From: Astropecten irregularis
Taxonomy: Eukaryota > Echinodermata > Asteroidea > Paxillosida > Astropectinidae
NCBI GenBank assembly: GCA_963971285.1
Contig: OZ020248.1
Span: forward strand, 11,656,001-11,720,000
DNA: 64,000 nucleotides
Direction of reading: 5' to 3'
The notes beneath the pieces are model-generated. The model had not been told where the DNA came from. It saw only the letters and a program-made list of their open reading frames with translations, and searched no databases. Below are positions 1 to 11,800 of the stretch, piece after piece; positions within the stretch are counted from its first letter, which is position 1, and each line of letters begins with the position of its first letter. Position numbers and translations under genes: made by a program.

Positions 1-262
1 AACCATCTCAACTCCCTAAAGATCGGAGTATACAGCCCCGGCTGCTGTAAGTGCACGATGGCTAATCAAGCACACAAAGCCATCTCAACCCTCACAGGTA
101 CCCATTTACTCCTGGGAGAAGAGGAGCAATATGTGACAAAGCGTCTTGCCCAAGGACGCAAGAAGCACCACTAACCCATGGCTGGATAATTTGAACCCAC
201 AATCGGTAGATTGACCACAAGATTTTGAGTACGACACGCCAGACCACTAGGCCACAGCACCC
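1..262 (-). repeat. tRNA-derived SINE copy, cut by the window edge
   Basis: Read on the minus strand, this begins with a tRNA-like head: an A-box-like 'TGGCCTAGTGG' and a B-box-like 'GGGTTCAAATT' about 60 bases apart. A body follows that reads through 'CAAGACGCTTTGTCACA' towards the edge. The same head and body recur at 15200-15495 on the plus strand, and a 3' portion recurs at 29345-29440. The repeat copy number and the internal pol III-like boxes support a SINE rather than a functional tRNA. Confidence 0.7.
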
Positions 263-367
263 CATCCTATTGGGATGCAAGAAGATACACTTTGCTTCAT
301 AATCTACATGAAGCTTGAGTGCCAAGACTGTTCAGATGCTGGACTTGAAATTTGGAATGCAGCCTAC

Positions 368-2421
368 CTTTTCCCGTCATCATCTCGTCCAGAAACTCTC
401 CGAAGGGTTGAGCCTGTACATCGGGATTTGCGGATACCATCTTCATGAAATGAAAGAAGGACACTGCTACATCCTTGGGGTTGCGCAGGACGTAGACTAT
501 CTTGGGGTTTCTCTCCCACAGTTGGGGAGGCAGGAGGGGGCCTGGTAGGTGGGACTTAAGGAGGCGTGGGGACAGGATCTCCTCTGCGATCCGGTGAGTT
601 TCTGGGAGCTGGAAAAAAACAAAACAAAAAGATGAAACACAAAATACAATCGCTAACAGATTCCTATATACAGCTTGCCATCTGCTGTGCTGAATTTCAC
701 AAAGCACTAAGATTATAAATTGTAAGATGAATTGATAGTGGACCTGTTTGTTTCAGGAATGCAATCAATGATCCGGTGCACAAAAGCTGCTCCGGATTGC
801 ATGTTACCATATCCTGCCTGGGAAGTGGATTTGTAAGATCAAATATTGCAACCAAGATCCACGGTGAAACAAACAAGCCCAATACTAACATAAGGCCTTT
901 TCCCCACTTAACCAATCTTGGGGGTGGCCAAGGGGTGACGCAGGGGTAAAAATAACCCACGATTCCCACTTGAAATGTTCATCCCTCCGTCACACCTCCG
1001 TCAACCCTGAGCCACCCCCGAGATTGCCCTTTCTCCAGGGTGAGTTCAACCCTGCTCAGGACCAGGGTTGAAATCGTTTACCCCGGGATGGTTCCGGGGT
1101 GAGTTCGCCCTGGGGATGAGCTCTCTAGTGGGAAAGGACCTATAGTGACTCTGTGATGCTGCACTCTGAATAGCAATTAAGATTGATATACAATTAAGAG
1201 ATTAATCTCAGTATTTTGTGAAAACCAAAAATGTAACAACACGTGATTTACGTTTTTGGTCTTCCTGACAGCCGCTGGGAGACTCATTTCAAGATGGGGA
1301 ACTCGGAATGCAGCGTGTCTCTTGTTGACTGCATCCAAGTCCCCGTCGTGCAGGACACATGACATTATCTCCTGGGCCCATGTCGTACCTGCCATGTAAA
1401 AAAGCAAATATCTGAATAATGTACGTATTGAATACACCGTCCAACATAGTAATTAATGGAAGCCTATATAGTACACTATAGTCTTCATGTGAAATGAAGT
1501 ACAACGTGTTAGTGCAATTGCTTCTGAGATTTTCCACAGACAACACATTACAACGTGAAGTAAACGCGTTGAGCCTGAAAAAGGCCTTGTTAAGTTTTTG
1601 TTCGAGAAACACATTCGAGAAACACATTGTTGTTGTTGCTACTGCTGCTGCTTCTGCTGTTGCCGCTGCTGCTACCGTTGTTGCTGCTGCTCAGTATTGC
1701 TGCTGTTGTTGCTTGTAGCTTGTAGTATTTAATTACTGTTTACTAAGTTTTTGTCAGAGAAACACATTCTAGTTGTTGTTGCTGTTGTTTTTGTTTTTGT
1801 TGCTACTGCTGCTGCTACTACTGTTGCTGCTATTGTTGTTGCTGCTGCTGCTGTTGCTGCTGCTGCTGTCCTTTTTGTTGGCACCCTTTGGAAATCTCAA
1901 TTTGTTGAATTGCTTTAATACTGATGCTCACTTATCTCAGGCTGTTTGGGAGAGGACATTCCAATCTTTACCATATTTTGTACAGTGTTTGTAACTGTCT
2001 AATGGCATAAGAGTTAAGTGATAAAAAGAGGAGATAAACTGATCCAAGGAAAAGTTGCATGTCTGTTAACTGTCTCCAATGAATTCCTTGTACAATTAGT
2101 ACACTCCGAGTGCCAACTCAGAAATTTAACCCACTCTCTGCCATCCGTTTGATAAAAAACCCACAATTTGAATTTGATAGTTCAATTTCTCATCACCAAG
2201 CAATGAACCAACATCCTTTCTGGCTACACACTGATATATCTATCCTCCTATCGCATACCTGCTTTGGGATAAGTTACAATCCATACATCGTCCGGTCGGA
2301 CTTCCCACGTCTTGAAATCTTGGACGACCTTAACGATATCTGGGGAGAGGTGGATGCCTTCGTACTCGCTGGGACCCTGCGGTCCCGAACCTGGGGGAAT
2401 CTTCAAAGACTCATTCCACAT
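368..2421 (-). CDS. Cytosolic sulfotransferase, N-terminal and central exons (partial)
   Basis: This gene encodes a PAPS-dependent sulfotransferase that moves a sulfuryl group to a hydroxyl or amine acceptor in the cytosol. Three exons were joined: 2421-2259 (ATG at 2421; the exon may begin at 2429), 1388-1252 and 608-368. Phases 1, 0 and 1 agree across all joins. The spliced protein contains the 5'-phosphosulfate loop TYPKAGTTW, which is split by the first intron. It also has the catalytic-histidine segment LLKSHLPGPLLP and the 3'-phosphate-binding segment VLRNPKDVAVS, all in family order. The upstream stretch EGIHLSPDIVKVV matches the usual N-terminus. About 180 residues are present, against roughly 290-300 for the family. 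The C-terminal exons, including the GxxGxxK loop, must lie left of position 1. The substrate and subfamily (SULT1-like or other) cannot be decided. An extra 5' exon is possible. Confidence 0.9.
735..880. repeat. Small inverted-repeat element, 'cctgtttgtttc' ends
   Basis: The left end reads 'acctgtttgtttcagg' and the right end 'ggtgaaacaaacaagccc', forming an inverted pair around about 120 bases. A related element at 4755-4875 has 'gggcctgtttgtttcg' and 'cgaaacaaacgggccc'. This is a MITE-like element in a sulfotransferase intron. Confidence 0.55.
1628..1869 (+). repeat. Imperfect trinucleotide (GTT/GCT/CTG) tracts
   Basis: Two runs, about 1628-1718 and 1775-1869, are made of TTG, CTG and CTT triplets, with a short unique spacer. 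They lie in the intron between the first two sulfotransferase exons. Leucine-rich or alanine-rich reading frames through them are composition artefacts. Confidence 0.85.
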
Positions 2422-2429
2422 CTGCTTGT

Positions 2430-3918
2430 CTGGGTGGCAACCAGTGGAGTAGAAAATGAACAGTGAGCGACAACGTTATGATTATTTTATGATGGAAACA
2501 GAGATTGACAGCAAAATGTTCTTAACCCTTTGTCAATTTCTTGGGTCATAACCTCAGTGTCCTTTCAAAATTAGACTCCTCATCAGACATTTGGTTTCCC
2601 TCAAACAAATACCCACTGCCAAATTTGTACAAACTGCCTTCCTGATTCTAGAACAAAGGTAGGCTAGATGTTCTTTCTTTTTTTTATTCAAAATGGCCGA
2701 CTGACGGCAAACGGAGGGAATCTAGACACCTTCAGTAAGTTTGGGGTAATTTTTTCTGCATATAATGATCTTTCGATATTCAAAGTGGTTTTATGACTCA
2801 TTGATAAGTACCAATCAGATCCATGTAGTCAGATTTTGTGTTTGGATTTTGGAAAGTGGAAAATTAAGGGGAATTGTATTTCACAAGTTGGCCAAAAGGT
2901 TTTTAGGCCTACCCATTTTTGTTATCCAGTTTTGTCGCAACCCTAAGGTCCCAGTCCCCATGTCAGACCTAGGGTTACGATCATCCCAACTAACCTAAAT
3001 TCAGATAGGCTATATCATTCACTTACATTCTTCAAAGGTGACATAGTTTTCCATTATTGTGCTCCAAACATGCCAAAATGAACTGAAGTGAAGACTGAAA
3101 CTGAAGTACGTAGATTGATGATGTTTTGTTGTAGATTTTGTTACCTGTTTTAGTGGGTGCTAGAACCAGAACTAGAACTTAGAAGAATCCTCCGTGCAAG
3201 CAGTAAAGCAGAGTCTGAAAAAGAGTAAGAATTACACACGTCAAAAAACTTGCAAGCAGTAACACTAACACTGCAACAGTAGGCCTAGGCCTATTTACTT
3301 TAGTCCACCACGATTTATTTTGCGTGTCAGCCACGCCCACATTTTTTAGAGCTGTTTTAGTTTTTGTCGTGTGCTCGCAAAAGCATCCCTGCACATTACA
3401 TGTTGCACAAAACGTGTCTGACCTTTCTACTTACATCTTAGAGATCCGTATGCGCAACTTTAGTTAATAAATCATGGGATTTATAGGCTAAAACGAGTCC
3501 AAGTTTTAAGTCCAAGTTCCTTGGTTTTCAGAAACTTTCTTATTTCCCTCCTTGTGACCATGAATGTCGCCCTCAAGAGGCCTACTTTGAGACGGGCAAA
3601 TAAATAAACCATCAATAGAGGGCGCTCTATGGGTAATTCGGCCAGAGCCGTAAATAAAGATTTTTTCGGCCAGAGCCGTAAATAAACAACAAAATAGTTC
3701 TTTTTTTAATTTCCTTTTTACAGTTACAGTTACAAAACTTTTGTTTGAATCACGGAGTTTCTGTGAACAATATTAATTCTTGTTTCATGTTTCAACAAAT
3801 TCAACTACCCCTTCCTTTTGGATAAAGTAACTAAATTTACTAAACCCCCAAAAGTTGAAGCCTAATAAATTAACCGGCTATTCCATATCCATACGCGCAG
3901 CACGGTATCAATTCCAAC
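2430..3918. other. Intergenic region between divergent sulfotransferase and ATP5MF genes
   Basis: The two genes point away from each other, so both promoters and any sulfotransferase 5' untranslated exon should lie here. A short direct repeat, 'cggccagagccgtaaata', occurs at about 3640-3657 and 3669-3686. No coding exon was recognised. Confidence 0.5.
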
Positions 3919-6900
3919 ATGGCGGACAAGACCGGTAAAGTAGAAATTTTCTCTTGCAAATGCAGTCACAATTTGCGGGTTTTTAGTGGTTCATCATATT
4001 AGAAATTGCTTGCCAATAAGTGCTCTATGTTAATTCAAAGACTGTCAAGTATCAGTATGAATTTCATTGTCATTTAAAGTCATGAATTGGCTCCCAAAGT
4101 TACGAGTGATGGTGATAGCCTTGCTAACGTAACGTTAATTAACGTTCATGACGTTAGTTAGGCTGATGATGTTGAGCGCAAATTCTTTCATTTTTTCAAC
4201 CTTTGAACCTTGGCAATCTTTAACCGTTTCTCCGAAGTGACTTGTTTTTAAAGAAAATCGATGAGGCTCTGTCTATCGTTATTAATATTAACCTATGCCT
4301 AACTAAAGGTCATGCCAGTGTCAGCCTGTGCCGCGGTTAAAAAAGAAATCCCAAATGAATGTTAAAATTGCGCACGGCCCAGTTTTAAACTTGCGCAGGC
4401 ATGACAGGCATCAAAATTCAAACCGTACCAGACGAATGTCCCTCCATTTGTGCGGCTCAACATTGTAATGTAGATTGTAGGCCCTAATTTTGTTGTTTTT
4501 ATCACACACCGGAACGGCCGTGAATACGTTCAGTTGCACATGCTGTGCTGAGTTGGCATGTGATAAAAGTAAAATGTTAACAATATTGGATATTAATTAC
4601 CATTATTATGAATTGATTTTGACAGCAGTTGCAGAGTTGAGACTGAGCGACGTGAAGGTTGGACAGCTGCCACGGTGGCTATCCTCCAGTAACTTCTCTC
4701 CAGCGTCTATAGGACGTGCAATTGTCCGAGGTACTTACTCATGTCATAGACCTGGGGCCTGTTTGTTTCGCGCACAATATCCGTGGTGTACAGATCCACG
4801 TCCCACGCAGGATACGCTAAAATGGGATCCGGATCAGCAGGATCAGTGATCTCGTGCTCGAAACAAACGGGCCCTTTGTGATTAGCAGCTATACTAGTAA
4901 CTGTATGATAAACATCTCTTTGATCCTCATTCATTGCTCAACTTTTGCCTTGCGATGATTGTAACCATTGGTCTACTGGGTTACAGGTATCGCAATTGGG
5001 CCTTGTTTCAGGACGCTTATTCTTGGGATGATAATAACCCTGGCCTTGGTCTGCTGATGACTGGTCCTAAGGGTTACGATCATGGCAATTAGGCCCTATT
5101 TCAGGACGCTTATTCTTGGGTTAGGAAGGAAACTTCGTTACAAGCTCAAATACATGTAGGGTTAGTGGCATTCCTGGAGATTAGTCCACTCTGGTTAGCT
5201 TAATAGCTGGTACCCAGACCCAACAGATGAAGAGTCGTATTTAGGTGAGTTACTTTATTGTACAAACTGGGTACCAGCTATTAACCACAATGGACTAATC
5301 CCCAGGCATGCTGGGTTAGTGGAAAATTGCTTGGGTTGTTCCCTATAAAACTGCAACAGAACTGTGACTGTGCCATTTTGTAGAGCCGGCCCATGAACAT
5401 GAACTTGTGCACTATATTTGAACCTGTGCTTACATCCATGTGAAGTCCAGGCCAAGCAATAGTGCTACAGAAAATGTTTCTGTATTGGACTCAAGAGGCA
5501 ATTCTTGATGTTGCCGTTTGAATTCATCTTAGAAATACAGGTTTTTACATGTCAAAGTGGACACATTCTTAATAGTGCAGGGGTTGATTTCACGAAGCCC
5601 TACTGTACAATCGACCGTAACTCAAGTTAGTTAGGATAACCCATCATATCCATATGAAAATTTGGTTGGTAATCCTGTTTGATCAAGAAAGACTTTTCAT
5701 GCTTAAGCAAATGTTGTGCTTAAGCAGCTCTATTTGTATTTTCCTTGATGCCAAGGGTAGGCTGTTGCAGCAACGTCATTTCCAATGTTATCAATACTCG
5801 CTGTTGGAAATTAACTTAATCCCAGAGGAAAATTATCTCATGAATATCTAAATAGAATATCAGAATTAACAGAAATAATGGATTCATTTGATATTCTCTT
5901 GCAGGCAGGGACCGGTATTACAACAAGTATGTCAACGTGAGGAAGCCCGGAGTGGCTCCACTGGGCCAGTTCGTCTTCGCCTGCATCTTTGTCAGCTACA
6001 TCTGGCGGTACAAGGGAGAGAGTAAGTATCATAGAGAGATTACAAATGAAACAAACTGCTGGATTGTGTTTTTAAGAGCAAACTAGTGGCTCTGATGCCA
6101 GTTTGTTGCCTGATGCATGAAGTGTCCGCCAAGTGTCTTGCTAGTTAATATTCAAAATCTTGTGCCATATTATGCCCCGCCCCACTTGCCCCAGACATTA
6201 TGGTCCAATTACAGCTCATAAAATTTAGGAGCTAGATGATTCCCCAACTAGCTCTTCAACCCCATGCAGCAATAGACCTTCAATATTCACGGTGCATCCA
6301 TCTTGTCACCTTCCTTGTATACCCGTTGGTGAAAATAACACCAATTTTAAACATGAAAACGGGTACCAGACTACTTTGATTCCAAGCCTCGGTTTGATTG
6401 CACTGTTTTGAATGTAGGATGGATGCACCATGAAAAAGGCGTATGGCTTTGCACATGATACATGTAGCCCCTTCCACATAGTAGCTGTTTTAACCCTCTG
6501 CAATCCAACACACAACAAGACAAGAACTGTTTGCCACACATTACCAGTCTCCACCAAAACCACATTGTGATGTATTGTGGTATCCAGGATACCACACTTA
6601 CCACAGGACAAACCATGTGTGGTAAACTGTAGTATGGAAGTGGGTTAGGGTTGATACTACACATAAAAATATGAACACACAAGGGTTGAGTGGCCTACCT
6701 TCTAATTTTGGTGGGCGGCTCCTTTGCTTGAAAGGTGTTTCTTGCACCAAGTAAAAACTAAAAAGCTACAAAATAAAACAGTTTAATACCTTCAGTGCTG
6801 TTTTCAATTAATTTTTGCTGCATCCAGACAATATAAACTTGCCAAATCTGAATGTCCAATTTTTGATGGCCATCAATTTAGTCTCAATGCCAAATTAAGG

Positions 6901-6984
6901 ACTTTTCTAAAAATTTGAATCATATGAATGTTTAATGTTCTTTTCCAAACAGAGCATCACCGTCTGAGAAAGCACCACTGGTAG
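3919..6984 (+). CDS. ATP5MF: ATP synthase membrane subunit f, mitochondrial
   Basis: This is a small subunit of the membrane (Fo) sector of mitochondrial F1Fo ATP synthase, sitting in the inner membrane at the dimer/peripheral-stalk region. Coding exons are 3919-3934, 4635-4730, 5905-6021 and 6953-6984. All donor and acceptor sites are GT/AG, all three introns are phase 1, and the product is 86 residues (human isoforms are about 88-94). The N-terminus MADKTELRLSDVKVGQLP leads into the family signature RGRDRYYNKYVNVRK. One hydrophobic span follows (GQFVFACIFVSYIWRY), then the basic tail HHRLRKHHW ending in TAG. The human protein has RYYRYYNKYINVKKG and ERLRKYH at equivalent places. The first coding exon carries only 16 coding bases. 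The gene is complete and intact; its expression is not testable here. Confidence 0.95.
4990..5640. repeat. Composite inverted-repeat element (copy 1)
   Basis: It contains an internal inverted pair, 'ctggtacccag' near 5210 and 'ctgggtaccagc' near 5269. It ends in 'gggttgatttcacgaag'. The same blocks occur in reverse order and orientation at about 10840-11360, including 'ttcttaatagtgcagggg' and 'cctggagattagtccac'. It lies in ATP5MF intron 2. Confidence 0.65.
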
Positions 6985-8828
6985 TCATCAGAAGTGGTAA
7001 CCTCTATGCAGTGTGTATGTGCAGTGATGTGCGGTGACCCAACATGTGCGTCGTTTTCCAACAACCACTGGAGGAATTCAAGAATTACAGATTTAAAAGA
7101 GAAAAAAGAATTTAAAGTTTGGTTTGCATTGATTGATGTTTCATAGGAAATTGTTACTATTTGACACAGTAATTTAAAAGTATCAACCGGTAGAAAACAC
7201 TATACAGCATTTGTTTTAGAGTTAACAAACTGAGTTCAGAAAACTAAGAATCTAAGGCTCTCGTCTATGTTTCATATAATTTGTGAAAATTAACAGATTT
7301 TACCTACCGGTACTGGGTAGTCATTTGCTTTGCTGAGCAAAATAGACATCCTGCTGGGTACCAGCCAAGATCAATACATGCTATGTGACATGTTGACTGG
7401 TGACCGACTGAAGGTTCTTTTCGCAGTTTGGTTTATAAGAAAACAATGGGAAGCAGCTTTGTATTAATGTGTAGCAGGGAGATTGTCTCCAACCCGGGAA
7501 CTCATGCTTGTTACTGCAATGTACCGAGTGTCAGTGTGATCAAATAGGCCGTACTCAACAGCAAGTACCTGTATTCCAAAAAAAAGAGCAATCTATTCTC
7601 CACATGTAACATCAGTGTCATTTCGAATTAGTGTCCGCAATGTAACATCCCAAAACTTGTCAAAATTGTTAGTTTTTATTTTGCATGAATGATGAAAAAA
7701 CTAGTTCAATGTTAGGAACTTAAACTTATCTTAAAAGCCGTGGAGCTTATTTGTGTTTTAAAATTAATACTGTATTTCAGATTCACCCGTTAGTTCAGGT
7801 TTATTACACAAATACCGGAAAATAATTCATTTCTCTTTGTGTGGTTTCGCATTACAACACTTTGCATTTTCTCTGGCCTTCTGGCTTAAAATAAAATGGA
7901 AACATTCAATATACAACACAAAGATACATTTCGGCTCAAACTTTAGCAAAATTGCAATTGTTACTTATTTGAAGAGAGCAAACAAGAATAGGGTGTTGAT
8001 GTGTCTGATGTTATGTTAGAATTCCTTCAGCTCTTACTACGGTCATCAGCGCAGTCAACAATTTACTTGGAACTGCCAAACCTCCACAAATGTGTAACCA
8101 AAAAAAAGATCTTAAAACAGCACCGTTTTTTTCACAGAAAGTGTTTACAAATTACATTTCAAAGAAGCATGACAAATTGGAATAAATTATTTTATTTGGA
8201 ATTGAAGATTGCGTCCATTGTTGTCATAATTATACTAGTTCTTAATTCAGAATTGTGTCACATTTTCAAGAACTTGGATGTTCGTAAGCCTCAGCCTCTA
8301 GTCAAGCTTGCTCAGTCTGAGGTAAAGTAGGGTCAAGTCATTGCTCACAGTGAGTTCAATAATTTGCTAGTAATATTTCACAATATGAGTTGAACTGAGT
8401 TGAGTTTATTCTGTTTGTAAAGAAAGCATTAACATTGTTAGTACCTCAACAACAAAAAACCTCAACAATTCGTCCTTTCTTGGAATGATACTTGTATGAT
8501 TGTTTCTGAGAGCAAGATGGCAGGCTACCACAATGCCTCGCACCTGATGGATATACATGTAAATAAGGGTTCAATTTCATAGAGGTGCTTAGGTACCGAA
8601 ATTTGCTTACAGGTACGCTCCACAAACCTTGGTAAATAAAATCAGAGCCAAAACTATTTGTAAATGTTACGCTCTGCAAACAATGGCATAATACCAGTCA
8701 AAAGAAGTACACATCAGATGACAAATTGGTTGGTAATCCTGTCTGATCAAGGGAAACTTTTCATGCTTAAGCAGCTCTATGAAATTGGCCCCAGGGCTTT
8801 AGTTTGCTCAGAGTAGAGCACCCAGCTC
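6985..8828. other. Convergent 3' region between ATP5MF and tepsin
   Basis: This stretch holds the 3' UTRs of two convergent genes. Possible plus-strand polyadenylation signals include 'aataaa' near 7890 and 8180. A minus-strand 'AATAAA' (as 'tttatt') lies near 8405. Much of 8570-8795 is a repeat listed separately. No further coding sequence was recognised. Confidence 0.5.
8570..8795. repeat. 'cttaagcagctctatgaaattggccc' family, copy 1
   Basis: The shared consensus ends in 'agcagctctatgaaattggc' and has 'tggtaatcctgtctgatcaa' internally. Other copies lie at about 26445-26665, 39900-40120 and 44585-44815, with a fragment at 5650-5735. The ends are complementary, so this is a non-autonomous inverted-repeat family. 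Confidence 0.65.
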
Positions 8829-11800
8829 TCATTTCTTGCTGGCTGCCATTGCTTCTTGAACAAAATCAAAACTCTTGGCCCTGTGGGAGTTCTCCTTCCC
8901 TCCTCCGTTGTTCTTCGCAACAAAAGCAAACTTGCCGTCCAATGGCTTCTGCCCAAGTTTCAAGGGCACAGCAGAAGTGCCGCTCAGTGGCACCCCAGCC
9001 AGCTGAGGGTACATCGAGGAGATCCGGTCCGTGTTCAGGACCGGTGGCTTGGATTGCACAGGTTGGCTGTGTTGGAAGTTCAACTTTTGCGAGGGTTCGC
9101 TAACCAAATCTGGATTGATCTTTCCACCATTTCCATCAGGGAGGGTTACACCAACAGTTGCTATCAGATCCTTGAAGTCGGCATTACGGGACATTAAAGA
9201 ATCTGGCTTGCGGGGAGTCTCCAGACGATTCGAGTCCACAAGCTCTAAGGCGTTGGTTCCACTTCTTGGTTGCAGCGTCACCTCCTTTACCGATATCAGA
9301 TTGTCAGTAGATGAGTCTACTTGAACAACCGATGCATCGGCTTGCGAACTCTCAAGACTGCATTGGGCTTCTGGAGGAACTCCAGGGAATGAATGAGCAC
9401 TGCCACCAATAGATTGAGGTGGATTTGTCCTGGTATTTCCCATGGCATGTCCACCAACATCAGGCACAAGAGTCGGCTGCCCAGTTGATGACAAGTCCAG
9501 CAAGTCATCGAGGAGTTGTGTATTACCGACTCCACCGCCTGCGTCCAAGCCGACCCTGTGCGCTTCACATCTATGCTGAACAGCTTTCTGCGACCCTTCC
9601 ACTTTTGGCTTTGCGGTGGACCCTACTGCCATCCCAGCAAACAGCGACTTGGATATAAAGCCTTGCTGTGAAGAGTTCTCTGGCTCGCTGGAAGTGCTAC
9701 TTACTGGATTCGTAAGCAGGGGCGCACCTTGATGTACTAGGTCCATGGATTCCTCTATGTATTGTTTGCCTGTCAGTTGGTGCTTAGTGGAGATTTGCTG
9801 GACCTCTTCGGCACCTTCAATTATTGCACTTCTTGTTGCTGTTACATCTGGTTGATGCTTCGGAGACTTGGCGGCCAAGGCTTCTTCCTTGGTTCTCTCC
9901 AACTGCCTTAAAATCTGCCAATAAAAATTTGTAACCACTTCCATTATAATCAGGACAAAGTCACCAGCACCTCAATTCATCAACAAAAATTAAACATGCC
10001 AGGCAAAGAAGGTGACTGCCTCGGTACCCCTGGTCAATGCCTCTGTGTCGCTTTAAAGTTTCCTGATGAACAATTTGTCTCACAGAAGCACCCCAGGTGA
10101 AAGGACCCTTCATAACTGCCTAAATCCGTTGAGATCAAAGTTCCAACATGGATAACCAAATTTTAATAAAGACAGAGAGAGGATTCAGGGGAATTCGAGT
10201 ACACGTACTTGGTACTTTGACAAAAACCAAAGTATGAAATAACCTTTAAGCCGAAAAGATCCCTATGGTAGTCAGTGCGAATTATTGTCCATTTTGGACT
10301 ACGCCTCTATTGTACGACCCCCGCCTTACAATATACCTACTATAAACTGAACCAAGGACTTTCGGGAATGTGAAAAAATAAAGACAAATTCTACCTTAGA
10401 TGCTTTGGTCTGTACCAGTCTGTCAGTAGTCCGGCCCCGTAGTGTGGTCAGAGTGTTTGGGAGGAATCCGTAGAGATGGTCAGCTGAGGCTATGTCCTCC
10501 CTCATCAGAGCTTCCAGTGCACAAAGGCATCTCTGCAAAAACATGACACCAAGAATTACACAACGCACATCTGGCAAAGGAACCAGGGGTCAATTCCCTG
10601 ATGAAGCCCTGCGATCGATTGTAACTCAAATTACACAAGGCTAACCCATCGTATCCTTAAAGTCCTACCATTGACTGTAAAGTTACAATAAGTTTGGTGA
10701 CAAGCCTCGATTTTACCAAACTCATCGTAACTTACTATCAACCATAGGACTTATGATGCATTGCAGCCCAACATAGGATACAATGGGTTATCCTTCGTAA
10801 CTTGAGTTACGATCGATCATAGGGCTTCGTGAAATCGACCCCTGCACTATTAAGAATGTGTCCTCTTTGACATGTAAAAACCTGTATTTCTAAGATGACT
10901 TCAAACGGCAACATCAAGAATTGCCTCTTGATTCCAATACAGAAACATTTTCTGTAGCACTATTGCTTGGCCTGGACTTCACATGGATATCAGTACAGGT
11001 TCAAATAAAGTGCACATATTTGTTCTTTGGTCGGCTCTACAAAATGGCTAAGTCACAGTTCTGTGTCTTTGTTTAGGGAATTTTAGGGAATTAGGGAACG
11101 ACCCAAGCAATTTTCCACTAACCCGGCATAAGTTCCTGGAGATTAGTCCACTCTGGTTAGCTGGTACCCAGCTTCTACAGTAAACTAACTCATCTTAATA
11201 TGACTGTCCATCTGTTGGGTCTGGGTACCAGCTAAGCTAACCAGAGTGCACTGATCTCCAGGAATACCACTAAAACCCTACATATATATTTGAGCTTGTA
11301 ACAAGGTTTCCTTTCTAAACCCAAGAATAAGCGTCCCGAAATAGGGCCGTGAAATCTACCCCTGGTTTAACAGCCTAAGGATGCGATTCCAATTACAAGA
11401 AACCCAAACCAAAGGGTAAGGCATCCAGCTATGGAATCATCAGAGGGAAGGAAATCACGTCACAACAAACAAGGAATCTGAATTGGGACGAAGGATATAA
11501 GAATCACACCAAGACGTCTTTAGGGAGGACCCTCAAGATGAGGGAGGCAGTCGGAGGGAACACAATTCAAGAAACAGAAATTGGGCACAGTCACAGCAGT
11601 TCACAGCAGGACTGTCAAAAATAAAACTTCCTTGGTCTAACCATTTGGACGACAGCTGAAGCAGACTGTAGCTCCAGGCCCAGCAACTCGGTCACCTTCT
11701 CACAATTCAGAGTTGAGCAACTGCAAAAGACGACACAGAAAAACCAAAATCAAATCCAAAATCTATATGTACATTACAGTCTCTTGATGATGACTAGAGC

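Noticed and set aside
1773..1994. Open frame encoding a long leucine run
   Set aside because: It is a translation of the trinucleotide tract in a sulfotransferase intron.
6306..6682. Overlapping minus-strand frames of about 100 codons in ATP5MF intron 3
   Set aside because: No family motif, no splice context, and the sequence shares words with the repeat at 16640-16740.
8804..9324. Plus-strand frames of up to 113 codons opposite tepsin
   Set aside because: They are antisense shadows of the well-supported last tepsin exon.
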